A DNA stretch of 64,000 nt from contig CALMIR010000017.1 of the NCBI GenBank assembly GCA_937864265.1, forward strand, positions 62,001-126,000, written 5' to 3'. The notes below the pieces were generated by a model that was not told where the DNA came from, searched no databases, and saw nothing but the letters and a program-made list of their open reading frames with translations. Made by a program: the position numbers and the translations under genes. The stretch comes from an uncultured Saprospirales bacterium. GTDB lineage: Bacteria > Bacteroidota > Bacteroidia > Chitinophagales > Saprospiraceae. Of this stretch, positions 41,899-50,407 are shown piece by piece (position 1 is the stretch's first letter; every line of letters starts with the position of its first letter).

Positions 41899-43821
41899 TT
41901 ATTCTACCACCATCTTCATGGCCGTAGTTTGGCCTTGCGTTTGCAAACGCAACATATAAATGCCTTTCGGCAAATCGCTCAAATCCAGTTCCAACTGCTG
42001 TAAACCGATACCATTTGAGCTGGTTTTTAAGACTGATTTCCCCATTAAATCAAATATTCCGACCTGATAAGCAGCCTGCTCTGCCAAGTCAAAACTGATT
42101 TGAACAGCGCCGGAAGTTGGGTTGGGCAAAGTCTGAAGCTTGAAATGAGCGTTGGAAACTACTTCTTTGGTACTTACATCTACCAGCAGTGCTTTGTCAA
42201 TTTCCATAAAATTGATAAAGTTTGTCTCCACGGGATCCATATCGCCCCGAACAATCCAGCCCGGACGGAAATCCTGCTGATAGATCAGTTCTAGGTTGTC
42301 GCCTACTTCTCTGATCAAACTTGGATGCAGTGCTTCTATGAAATTGACCAAATCTGGCTCTTGCACAAATTCCTCAGCAATCAAGTCTAATGGCTCAGTC
42401 CAGGTTTCTCCGCCATCTGAGGAGGCAATGGCGTAAATGTGGCGGTAAAATTGCCCGTCTTCCTGATTGATAAAATCTTCACCTTCTATCAGACCAGCAT
42501 AAACGACAAACAAATTACCCGCTGCATCAATACCCGCAGAAGCAAAAGAAGTCAAGGACGTGAAATAGGTAGCCAATTCGTCTATGGAACCAACATCAAG
42601 CGTATCATTGCCATTGCGATCCACTACATCTGCTATGGTACGTATCTCATTGCTGGCATAACTTTCATTCCAATAGGCTAATCCACTCGTAGCTGGGAAG
42701 TAAGTCCATTGCCCATCTGTCAAGTCATCATCCAACACGTACATTTGGCCATAAAACACATGAGCCACACCACTGTGATCTAAAAGAACCGTGCCGGAAT
42801 TGTCGGAGGTGAAAATGGCCAGTGAGTCGGGCTGGTTTTCATCATATGGAGGCAGGTCCTCAATGGTGTATCCTTGATCTATGAGATACTGATCGATTGG
42901 AAAATCCTTGACAATGGTTTTAGTCCAGGTGTCGCCATTATCGGTTGACTTGAACAGTAAAATATCCGTCCATTGGTTGAATAATCCGATAGCTACGTTT
43001 TCTCCTCTTGCATCAATGAAGTAAGAATCAGCAGCTTGTAATTGCGTTGTGAGGCTGGCGTCAAGACCCGGAATGATTCGATCTGTAATGTCCCATGTAG
43101 CACCGCCATCCGTAGAGCGATAGTACAAAATATGCAAATCCACCCCTTCATACACGACGCCACCATTGGCTACGGGAAGGGTAACGCCAATCACATGAAT
43201 GGTTTCCCCATCTGTACCGCCTACTGCTGAGCGCGGCCAAACGATCCCAAATGGGGTAGTAGTAGGCAAGATTTCAGCAATCCAGGGATCAGAACTCGCA
43301 TTGCGGCGCAGAATGTGGGTGCCGTAAATGCCAGGTGTGAATACATGGTTGACAATCAACTCTTTGCCGCTTGCTGTAACTACGTGATTGGGCCAGCCGG
43401 TACGGATACCATCCTCTAGTCGTTCACTTGGGGCTACATCCCAGCTACCTCCAACAGAAATATTATAACCTGTACCCCGATCAGGATAACCCGTTTCTTC
43501 AAATCCCATCGTCCAAACGGTCATGATGTTGCCTTCGGCAGATTTGGAAATGCGCTTACAGCCAGAATAATTGGATTGTAAATCATATTCGGTAGTCCCG
43601 ATGGTTGCTTCTGAGTTTCTGAAAATCAGCGGAGTGTTGGACGGGGTGTTTTTTATACCAGGATGATCGGAAGGCAGAGCACCCATTTCATGCGAGGCTT
43701 TCATAAGCACTCCTTGCATCGCATTGGCATGTTTTTTGAGCGGCGAAACTTGAGCATTTGCTTCATAGCAAAAAAGCCCTAGAAGCACACTACACAGTAA
43801 AGGAAGTCCACGTAAGTTCAT
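41899..43821 (-). CDS. T9SS-exported Asp-box (BNR/sialidase-like) protein, paralogue A
   Basis: A 640-aa protein is read from ATG 43821, giving the signal peptide MNLRGLPLLCSVLLGLFCYE. Asp-box repeats S-x-D-x-G-x-T-W mark a beta propeller: RSTDGGATWD, STDNGDTWTK, SSDGGETWTE. A conserved internal segment DRNGNDTLDVGS resembles a calcium/dockerin-like loop. The C-terminus (LPNPTSGAVQISF, FDLMGKSVL, LPKGIYMLRL) is a T9SS type A sorting domain. It aligns over its length with the gene at 45291-47183, but a sialidase active site was not verified, so the enzymatic role is open. Strong terminator downstream. Confidence 0.85.
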   Translation of the reverse strand: MNLRGLPLLCSVLLGLFCYEANAQVSPLKKHANAMQGVLMKASHEMGALPSDHPGIKNTPSNTPLIFRNSEATIGTTEYDLQSNYSGCKRISKSAEGNIMTVWTMGFEETGYPDRGTGYNISVGGSWDVAPSERLEDGIRTGWPNHVVTASGKELIVNHVFTPGIYGTHILRRNASSDPWIAEILPTTTPFGIVWPRSAVGGTDGETIHVIGVTLPVANGGVVYEGVDLHILYYRSTDGGATWDITDRIIPGLDASLTTQLQAADSYFIDARGENVAIGLFNQWTDILLFKSTDNGDTWTKTIVKDFPIDQYLIDQGYTIEDLPPYDENQPDSLAIFTSDNSGTVLLDHSGVAHVFYGQMYVLDDDLTDGQWTYFPATSGLAYWNESYASNEIRTIADVVDRNGNDTLDVGSIDELATYFTSLTSFASAGIDAAGNLFVVYAGLIEGEDFINQEDGQFYRHIYAIASSDGGETWTEPLDLIAEEFVQEPDLVNFIEALHPSLIREVGDNLELIYQQDFRPGWIVRGDMDPVETNFINFMEIDKALLVDVSTKEVVSNAHFKLQTLPNPTSGAVQISFDLAEQAAYQVGIFDLMGKSVLKTSSNGIGLQQLELDLSDLPKGIYMLRLQTQGQTTAMKMVVE

Positions 43822-44199
43822 AGAAAGAATTTTTAGTTTATAAAGAAAATAGAACAAAATTGCCAGGAGGCATAATGAGAGTTGATCTATATCCAATCCT
43901 TAAAGATGGCTTATTAGTCGCTTGGGACATTATTTATGACCTAAAAATACGTTGAAAACCAGAGTTGACCAAATAATAGGATAGCAGATTTTAGACAAAT
44001 GTATTATTTCAGTGAAAGCAGCATGATTTTTTCTTTCATTTATTCAGACACTATCAGATTGCTAATTGCTATACATAAGCATAAGGCAAGAGCGGCTATT
44101 GCACATGTGGTTCAAACAAGGTGCAGATTGAAAGAAAAAAGATCATATTTGATGTTTAGTTATCAAAAAATGATTATTTTTGTAAAATATGAATAGTAT
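43822..44199. other. AT-rich region between Asp-box gene A and the GNAT/HigA pair
   Basis: About 380 bp. It holds the divergent promoters for gene A (minus) and for the GNAT gene (plus; see 44148-44182). A 65-codon frame at 43999-44196 lacks any recognisable character and is not called. Strongly AT-rich, like the two genes that follow. Confidence 0.4.
44148..44182 (+). promoter_or_regulatory. Promoter of the GNAT/HigA-like pair
   Basis: TTTG at 44148-44151 and TATTTTTG at 44175-44182 match the Bacteroidota -33 (TTTG) and -7 (TAnnTTTG) elements with 23 bp between them. The -7 box ends 17 bp before the GNAT start codon, so the leader is very short. Confidence 0.5.
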
Positions 44200-44694
44200 A
44201 TGAAGGTATATTTAGAAGAAGTTGCTTCTGGAGTAACGATTGAGGCATTAATTACTAAAGCGGAAGCTAAGGAAATGCCCCTAAAGAAGAAAGGATGGCA
44301 ATTCAATTGGAGACAGTTGAGTAAAACAGAGGGAGCTGACTTTTATAAACTGACAAAACTCGACACGCCCGAAGAAATAGAAGGCGTTTTAATGATAACC
44401 CTTTTAAATGAAGAAATGCTTTACATGAACAATATAGAAGTGGCACCTCATAATTATGGTTCGAATGGAAAATATTCAAAGGTAGCAGGTAGTTTACTAG
44501 CTTTTGCCTGCTATAAAAGCTTTGAACAAGGGAAAAGCTATTATTTAGGCTATTTGTCTTTTGATAGTAAAACGAGCTTGATAAGATTGTATCAGGAAAA
44601 ATACGGTGCTACACTAGCTATGGGGCAAAAGATGTTTTTCGACCCGGATGCCGGGAAGAAATTGATGAAAAAATATTTAAAACTGGGGTTATAA
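44200..44694 (+). CDS. GNAT-like protein, candidate toxin of a TA pair
   Basis: The 164-aa protein has the GNAT order: an N-terminal helix with the lead MKVYLEEVASGVTIEALITK, a beta strand GVLMITLLNEEMLYMNNIEV, an acetyl-CoA-binding turn VAPHNYGSNGKYSKVAG followed by SLLAFACYKSFEQG, and the final LIRLYQEKYGATLAMG (motif B). No signal peptide. It is followed 24 bp later by a HigA-like regulator. That order (small enzyme, then XRE antitoxin) is that of higBA modules, and acetyltransferase toxins such as AtaT/TacT block tRNA function. The toxin role is inferred from context; a free-standing acetyltransferase is possible. Confidence 0.7.
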   Translation: MKVYLEEVASGVTIEALITKAEAKEMPLKKKGWQFNWRQLSKTEGADFYKLTKLDTPEEIEGVLMITLLNEEMLYMNNIEVAPHNYGSNGKYSKVAGSLLAFACYKSFEQGKSYYLGYLSFDSKTSLIRLYQEKYGATLAMGQKMFFDPDAGKKLMKKYLKLGL

Positions 44695-44718
44695 TTATCT
44701 CCTAAAAAATATTTAAAG

Positions 44719-45207
44719 ATGGCAAATGGCAATATCATTAATGCTGGCGGAATAAATGGTCTTGGGGAATCTTTAGTAAACATGAATAGTAAGGACTTTA
44801 AATTCCTCAAAGAGCTTATTAAACAGAGTTATGAAAATCAGACAGAACAATCAAGAATTGAAGCGGGGCTTCTGGCTATTAGGTTTCAGATGGAATCATA
44901 CTTAAATGCAAATTTGAAAACAGAGGACATCAAGCCTGCGGGTTTTTTTGTTGAAAAAATATTGAATACTGTAAAAATTAATAAGAAGCAATTTGCTGAA
45001 TACATTGAGTATGAATACAGTAATTTTATCGCTGTTCTTAGAGGGCGGCGAAAAATTAACAGTGAATTGGCCATTAAATTAGGCCAAATTTTCAAAATAG
45101 AACCTGCAATATGGTTGCATATCGAAAGTAAAAATGAATTGATCAACACGCTCAATCATTTCAATGGATCATTCAATTTATCAGATCTTTTGAAACAGGC
45201 ATCTTGA
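44719..45207 (+). CDS. HigA-like XRE regulator, candidate antitoxin
   Basis: The 162-aa protein has an N-terminal extension of about 70 residues (possible toxin-binding part). A HigA-type HTH domain follows: KPAGFFVEKILNTVKINKKQ, FAEYIEYEYSNFIAVLRGRR, INSELAIKLGQIFKIEPAIW and LHIESKNEL, which parallels the HigA ending (A.RL...F..SPEFWLNLQ). It would bind DNA near its own promoter and neutralise the upstream GNAT protein; this is inference from architecture and order. The start could also be the in-frame ATG at 44782. A bidirectional terminator follows. Confidence 0.75.
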   Translation: MANGNIINAGGINGLGESLVNMNSKDFKFLKELIKQSYENQTEQSRIEAGLLAIRFQMESYLNANLKTEDIKPAGFFVEKILNTVKINKKQFAEYIEYEYSNFIAVLRGRRKINSELAIKLGQIFKIEPAIWLHIESKNELINTLNHFNGSFNLSDLLKQAS

Positions 45208-45233
45208 GTACCTTACATAAATATTGCAAGAAC

Positions 45234-45275
45234 AAAAAAAATGGCGACAAACCTAGATTTGCCGCCATTTTTTTT
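45234..45275. terminator. Bidirectional terminator between the HigA-like gene and Asp-box gene B
   Basis: A-run, then the stem ATGGCG-x-CAAA paired with TTTG-x-CGCCAT (one A-C mismatch) around a CCTAGA loop, then a T-run. The flanking A8 and T8 also pair and can act as a U-tract in both directions, between convergent stops at 45207 and 45291. Confidence 0.85.
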
Positions 45276-45290
45276 GAACGATTAAGACAA

Positions 45291-47183
45291 TTACTTCACC
45301 ATCAACTTGGCAGAAGCCGCCTTATTATCAGAACGCAAAATCATGTAGTACAAACCACTTTCCAGGTTGTCAACGTTGAAAGTTACCTGGTTGTTGGCAA
45401 ATCCTCTAGCCGTTTCAATATCGCTCACCTTTTGGCCAATCGCGTTGTAAAGGCTCAGCGTGTATTGGCTGTTTGACTCCAGATCGAATTTCACCATGAC
45501 TTCGCTAGAAGCCGGGTTAGGACGAACATCCAGATTAAAGAATTCAGGCGTAACCACTTCTTCTGTGCTCACCAAACCTAAATCTTCAGGGGTCAATTCC
45601 AGATAGATGATGAAATTGGTTTCAGCCGGATCCATATCACCGCGAACAATCAAGCCCGGGCGGAAATCCTGCTGATAAATCAATGGTACATTACCTGTAA
45701 AGCGATTTGGAATACCAGGGAATACGCCTTCGATGAAGTTCAGCAAGCTTGCATCGGTCAGGGTTTCTTCGTTGATTGCATCGTAAGGATCAGTCCAGGT
45801 TGCACCACCATCAGTAGAAGCTACCAAGTAAATGTGGCGATAGTTCTGACCATCTTCTGAGTTTTCAAAGTCTGTACCTTCTACCAAACCGGCATAAGCA
45901 ACATACAGGTTGTTGTCAGCATCCACGCCAGCACTTGGTTGGCCTGTTAAAGAAGCAAAATACAAGGCAATGTCATTAACATCAAGTGTGTCGTTGCCAT
46001 TTCTGTCGATGACATCGGCAATGATGGTGCTTTCACCTGTACCCATAGTTTCGTTCCAATAGTACAAACCGCTGGTACCTGGGTAGTAGCTAGAGTTGCC
46101 ATCTGTCAGGTCATCGTCCTGTACCCACATACGACCCCAGAATACATGCACCATACCGTTGTTGTCCACTACAACTGAGCCAGTTTCGTCGTTGCTCAAG
46201 ATCGCTAAAGAATCGGGCTGGCCTTCTTCTTCAGAATAAGTAGGCAGGTCGGCTGCGGTATAACCCTGGTCGGTCTGGTACAAATCCAGTGGGAAATCAT
46301 GAACGATGTGCTTAGTCCATGTCTCGCCATTATCGGTAGATTTCATCAGAATGACATCGCTGAAACTTTCAACAAACAAAACAGCTACCACATCGCCATT
46401 AGCATCAATGGCATAACCATCGGCAGTACCAGAGGTGATGGCTGTTTGATCCAAGCCAGGCAGGATCACATCGGTCTTGTCCCAAGTTTGACCACCGTCG
46501 GTAGAACGATAGTAGAGGGGATGCCCATCTACGCCTTCATATATGGCACCGCCATTAGCTACTGGATAAGAAATGGCCAATACGTGGATATTGTTTCCAG
46601 ATCCAGCAGCACGTGGCCACAATTGGCCTACAGGAACAGTAGTGGCTATCTCTCCTTCTGTCAAGGTACCATCAGTGGCTTTGATGGTATAGTGCAACCT
46701 TGGAGTACCAGAGTGTGCCACTACAAATTCAGTACCATCTTCCAACCAAACGTGGTTAGGCCATCCGGTACGGGTAGCTGCTTCCAAACGGACAGCAGGC
46801 TGTGGGCCCCATGAACCGCCATCGCGGCCATTATAGCCTGTACCGCGATCAGAATAACCAGTCATTTCCTGGCTCATGGTCCATACGGCACGAACATCAC
46901 CAGCGGCATTTGAAGAAATACGGTCGCCAGTAGAGTTGTTGGCTTGCAAATCATAGAATGTCGTACCAATAATGACTTCCTGATCAGCGCGAAACTGAAT
47001 GGGCAATACCACAGGAGGGGCATCAGTTGACACATTTTCAGGCATTTGAGGTAGATCGTCCACGCAATCCTCTCTGAATTGAGGCTGATTGAGCGTTCCT
47101 TTTCTCACCAATTGTTGGGCATTGAGCACAACGGTAGCGCATACGATAGTTGCCACTAAAGCAAATAGTCGAGTTATTTTCAT
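45291..47183 (-). CDS. T9SS-exported Asp-box (BNR/sialidase-like) protein, paralogue B
   Basis: A 630-aa protein is read from ATG 47183 with signal MKITRLFALVATIVCATVVL. Asp boxes: RSTDGGQTWD, STDNGETWTK, ASTDGGATWT. It shares many identical segments with the gene at 41899-43821, for example DRNGNDTLDV, YRHIY, STDNG and LIYQQDFRPG followed by IVRGDMDP. The C-terminus (VRPNPASSEVMVKF, LYNAIGQKV, LESGLYYMIL, KLMVK) is a T9SS type A sorting domain. Presumably a tandem duplicate of gene A, now separated by the GNAT/HigA pair. Confidence 0.85.
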   Translation of the reverse strand: MKITRLFALVATIVCATVVLNAQQLVRKGTLNQPQFREDCVDDLPQMPENVSTDAPPVVLPIQFRADQEVIIGTTFYDLQANNSTGDRISSNAAGDVRAVWTMSQEMTGYSDRGTGYNGRDGGSWGPQPAVRLEAATRTGWPNHVWLEDGTEFVVAHSGTPRLHYTIKATDGTLTEGEIATTVPVGQLWPRAAGSGNNIHVLAISYPVANGGAIYEGVDGHPLYYRSTDGGQTWDKTDVILPGLDQTAITSGTADGYAIDANGDVVAVLFVESFSDVILMKSTDNGETWTKHIVHDFPLDLYQTDQGYTAADLPTYSEEEGQPDSLAILSNDETGSVVVDNNGMVHVFWGRMWVQDDDLTDGNSSYYPGTSGLYYWNETMGTGESTIIADVIDRNGNDTLDVNDIALYFASLTGQPSAGVDADNNLYVAYAGLVEGTDFENSEDGQNYRHIYLVASTDGGATWTDPYDAINEETLTDASLLNFIEGVFPGIPNRFTGNVPLIYQQDFRPGLIVRGDMDPAETNFIIYLELTPEDLGLVSTEEVVTPEFFNLDVRPNPASSEVMVKFDLESNSQYTLSLYNAIGQKVSDIETARGFANNQVTFNVDNLESGLYYMILRSDNKAASAKLMVK

Positions 47184-47399
47184 AGTAATCATTTTGATTA
47201 AGTGATTAGATAAATTGCTTATAAGGAAAAACAAATTTGCTCAAAAGTGTTCGCAAATAATAGTACCCGTTTGTAAAATAGCTTACAAAAGGAGTGATCT
47301 TTTTGCGAAACCGGGGCGAAATATAAGCTTAGTTTGTCAAATAGGACAAATGTTGCGATAAAATTGTTTAAGAAATTAAGAGTAGGGTGATGGGCGGAG

Positions 47400-47700
47400 T
47401 GCGGTAATTTTTGGTTTCCCTGCCCCCGTCTTCTCCCGCGTTTTTCGCGGGATCATTCGGTCAAGCGGCTTAGACGGGTGATTTTTTACCCGGCTGAGTA
47501 CAGCGAAGACGGGCAAGCCACTACTTTTCCTTTAAGAAATCTAACATCAACTGGTTGACCTGTGACCTGTCCTGAAAAACGTTGCTCAAAAAGCAAGCCT
47601 TAGCCCTGCCAGTCAAATCCTCGAAGGCCCAGCTTTAGCATTGCCATCAATTCCTCAACCACATAGCTTTAGCCAAGCCTTAGCCCTGCCAATCATTCAA
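47400..47700. repeat. Intergenic repeat block (copy 3) with shared hairpin
   Basis: Bases 47425-47452 are identical to 26750-26777 (includes CCCGCG-TTTTT-CGCGGG), preceded by CCCTGCCC, the inverse of the GGGCAGG seen in the other copies. Downstream are two copies of CAAGCCTTAGCCCTGCCA (47594-47611 and 47674-47691; 80-bp period). The 20 bases at 47631-47650 (AGCTTTAGCATTGCCATCAA) are the exact reverse complement of 54884-54903. No open reading frame of note in this stretch; part of a 607-bp gap. Confidence 0.7.
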
Positions 47701-47790
47701 TAAAGTCCGTATTCAAGAACCAAGACAGGACAAATTTGACTACCATCTATAAATAACGGAACTTGTGGGCATTAAACAGACAAAAAGCAG

Positions 47791-47970
47791 ATGAGTGGCA
47801 TCAAAGAGATATTGGTCTTGCACTTTTGGGTCAATTCAGAAAATAAAAGGCCCTTGGAAGCACTCTTGGCCGATCGGAAGGCTTTGCCTAAAGACCGCAT
47901 TGCCATTCTGCGTGAATTGGAGGAGGAACATCTGCGTGAAAAGCCCGGGCTATCAATACCTCCTGCCTAG
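47791..47970 (+). CDS. Small hypothetical protein or gene remnant
   Basis: A 59-codon frame begins MSGIKEILVLHFWVNSENKR and has an amphipathic, charged middle (RIAILRELEEEHLREK). It ends one base before the stop of the convergent choice-of-anchor-B gene. Codon composition looks coding, but no family was recognised. It may be the surviving end of a longer gene broken by the repeat block just upstream. Confidence 0.3.
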   Translation: MSGIKEILVLHFWVNSENKRPLEALLADRKALPKDRIAILRELEEEHLREKPGLSIPPA

Positions 47971-47971
47971 C

Positions 47972-50239
47972 CTAAAGTTTTAGCAATTTAAGCCTAGCCT
48001 TATTTCCATTTTTTTCCAATACTTCCAGCCAATACATCCCAGAAGGCAAGTCGCCAACAGGGCATTCCATTTGATCTGAAGCAAAAGTATTCGGATATCG
48101 TTGAACCACTTGTCCATTTGCGGCTATTAGATTTAACAAAAGAACCTCCTTTGTTTCCACCAGAATAAAACGATCGCTTGCCGGATTGGGAAATAACCGA
48201 TAGGGGCTGAATGACAAAGAATGATGGCTGTTGATAACTATGCTAAGTTCCTCAGAAACAGCCTCACAACCATTTGCATCAATGGTTTGCACCGCATAAG
48301 CGCCGCTTTCCTCCACCAGTAAATTTTGTGCCGTAGCCCCATTGATCGTGATACCGTCTTTTAGCCACTGGTAGCTTATCGCTTCGCTAGCGGTCAATAA
48401 GTTCTCGTTTTGAGCAATCGTGGGAACGATGGGCGGATAAAACGCCACATCGAAAGGCAAGTTGAGGGTCACCTCACAAACGCCATCGCTGACGAGTACC
48501 TCGTAGCTGCCCGAGGAAGTAATCGCATAGCTGTTTTCAAAAAACTGTGCAATGCCTCCATCTTGGATCATGTAATAATCGTAGTTGTTGTCCACCTGAA
48601 CTACAATTTCACTCTGGCCTTCGCAATAATTGGCAGGTTGTAGGACGGAAAGGCTTGGGATTATTGGCGGATGAATAAGCACATCGATATCGCCAGATAG
48701 GGCGCTGCACCCATTGCTGGAAACGATCTCGTACTGGTAAATACCGGATTCAGAAATACCGAGGAATGGAGAGGAGGACTCGTTGACCAATTGTCCGTTC
48801 AAATACCAGCGGTACAAAAAACCACCGCCGGGAGCAGTCAGCTTTAAACTCTCCACATCACAGACTTCTAGCGCTATATCTTCTGTACTTACTACGGGGG
48901 CTTCCAAAAAAGCAACTTCAATAGGTTCAGAAATCACCTCGCATGGGCCTCTGCTGACACTGGCGGTGTAACTTCCAGCTTCTTTTGCCCATAGCGATGT
49001 GCCGTGAAAGTCAATAGGTTCATTGTTGAAATACCATTGGATGGGGTAGGGCGTATCTTCCAACACCAGCAGCGTAGAATCGCCTGGGCAAACCATCGTA
49101 GGATCAGGTTGGCTCAGATTGGCCGCTAATGCAGGTGTTTCGGGAAAAGATAAGCCTTCCATTTCTAGTACAAAGAGGCCATGGCTGATGTCGGATGCGA
49201 TGATTTTGCCGGAAGGCAAAAAGGGATATACGCCCCAACAGCCCTCATAACCGGGATAGGTCGTGTTTTCAGGATAGGTGTCGTACCAGGCCACCTGTTG
49301 TACATCAGCCGGGTTGCTTAGGTCAAATACCTGAACACCATCGTGGTAATATGAAATCACTACATAATTGCCGCGAATAAAAGGGTTGTGGGCGATACTG
49401 CTGGTGGAAGTAGGCGCTTGTAAGGCCGATTTAAACAAGTCGAGTAAGGTGATTTGCTGTGGATCGCTGACATCCACGAGCTTGAGGCTCAAACCATGCG
49501 TTTCGTCGGCAAAAACCAATAAATCACTGTTTTCGTGCAACCAACTGGAATGGTTGTACCCCTGCTGCGGATAGCTAGTTAAAGACCCCAATGTAATGAT
49601 GTTGCTTGGGTCGCTAAAATCATATACCCAAAGCCCGTTGCCACCATGAGAGCAATAGCCGATATTGTCGCGTACAAAAATATCATGCACATATCCCCCC
49701 GGCAATCCTCCATTGCGCATCAAAACCGGGTTTGCGGGATCCTGAGATAGGTCGTAAACCAGGGTATTACTTCCTGCGCCAACCACATAAATCCGCCCCG
49801 GGCCTTCATCAATATAAATATTATGTGAAGTGAAAAAATCGCCGTTTAGTTGGTTAACCATGCTCACCGATTCGGGCAAATTGCTGAGGTCAAAAACCAT
49901 CAAACCATCGCTTCCTTGGTCTGCTACCGCATAGGCATAGTGCTGGTATGTTTTCATATCCCGCCAAATGGAATTCACCGAACCTTCAAAGCGATTTATT
50001 TCCATCGGATTTTCAGCATCGGTAATATCAAAAAAATGTACGTATTTTGCAGAGCCGAGGATAGCATATTCATGGCCCTCGCAATCAGAATACCCCCAAA
50101 TGTCGTTGTAGGTAATGCTGCCTGCTGAGGGCAAGGTCGGGTCGTCCCATTGTCCCAATAGGTTCATATTGAGGCTGCTTTGCGCCTGGACATTGGATAG
50201 AACAGCATACGACAAGCAGAGTAAAAGCATTTTCTTCAT
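47972..50239 (-). CDS. Choice-of-anchor B family (LVIVD-repeat) protein with T9SS sorting domain
   Basis: A 755-aa protein is read from ATG 50239, giving the signal MKKMLLLCLSYAVLSNVQAQ. Residues about 25-380 are LVIVD-type propeller repeats: VHFFDITDAENPMEINRFEG, LMVFDLSNLPESVSMVNQL, LWVYDFSDPSNIITLGSL, VQVFDLSNPADVQQVAWYDT. Several Ig-like PKD/adhesin-type modules follow (VCPGDSTLLVLEDTPYPIQW, LTAPGGGFLYRWYLNGQLV). The last about 75 residues are a T9SS sorting domain (LFPNPASDRFILVE, LPSGMYWLEVL). A surface or secreted adhesin-like role is likely; no catalytic residues seen. Confidence 0.88.
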   Translation of the reverse strand: MKKMLLLCLSYAVLSNVQAQSSLNMNLLGQWDDPTLPSAGSITYNDIWGYSDCEGHEYAILGSAKYVHFFDITDAENPMEINRFEGSVNSIWRDMKTYQHYAYAVADQGSDGLMVFDLSNLPESVSMVNQLNGDFFTSHNIYIDEGPGRIYVVGAGSNTLVYDLSQDPANPVLMRNGGLPGGYVHDIFVRDNIGYCSHGGNGLWVYDFSDPSNIITLGSLTSYPQQGYNHSSWLHENSDLLVFADETHGLSLKLVDVSDPQQITLLDLFKSALQAPTSTSSIAHNPFIRGNYVVISYYHDGVQVFDLSNPADVQQVAWYDTYPENTTYPGYEGCWGVYPFLPSGKIIASDISHGLFVLEMEGLSFPETPALAANLSQPDPTMVCPGDSTLLVLEDTPYPIQWYFNNEPIDFHGTSLWAKEAGSYTASVSRGPCEVISEPIEVAFLEAPVVSTEDIALEVCDVESLKLTAPGGGFLYRWYLNGQLVNESSSPFLGISESGIYQYEIVSSNGCSALSGDIDVLIHPPIIPSLSVLQPANYCEGQSEIVVQVDNNYDYYMIQDGGIAQFFENSYAITSSGSYEVLVSDGVCEVTLNLPFDVAFYPPIVPTIAQNENLLTASEAISYQWLKDGITINGATAQNLLVEESGAYAVQTIDANGCEAVSEELSIVINSHHSLSFSPYRLFPNPASDRFILVETKEVLLLNLIAANGQVVQRYPNTFASDQMECPVGDLPSGMYWLEVLEKNGNKARLKLLKL

Positions 50240-50407
50240 CGCGATTATTTTTTGAGCATTCAGAAGGCATGAGTAGGCCTGTAAAGGTAAACAATTAGTG
50301 CGGTTTTTCGAGTACCTTTTTGAAATTGTCAAAGAACTGAAATGGTAAGGTACAAGCCAAATCGGCCAAACACCCAGCATTGATTATCCGGGTAAGCATC
50401 CAAGATT

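Noticed and set aside
43999-44196. A 65-codon frame upstream of the GNAT gene
   Set aside because: Low-complexity AT-rich translation, overlaps the promoter of the GNAT/HigA pair.
41899-47183. Calling the Asp-box proteins sialidases
   Set aside because: Asp boxes occur in many propellers and the catalytic Arg triad and Tyr/Glu were not verified.
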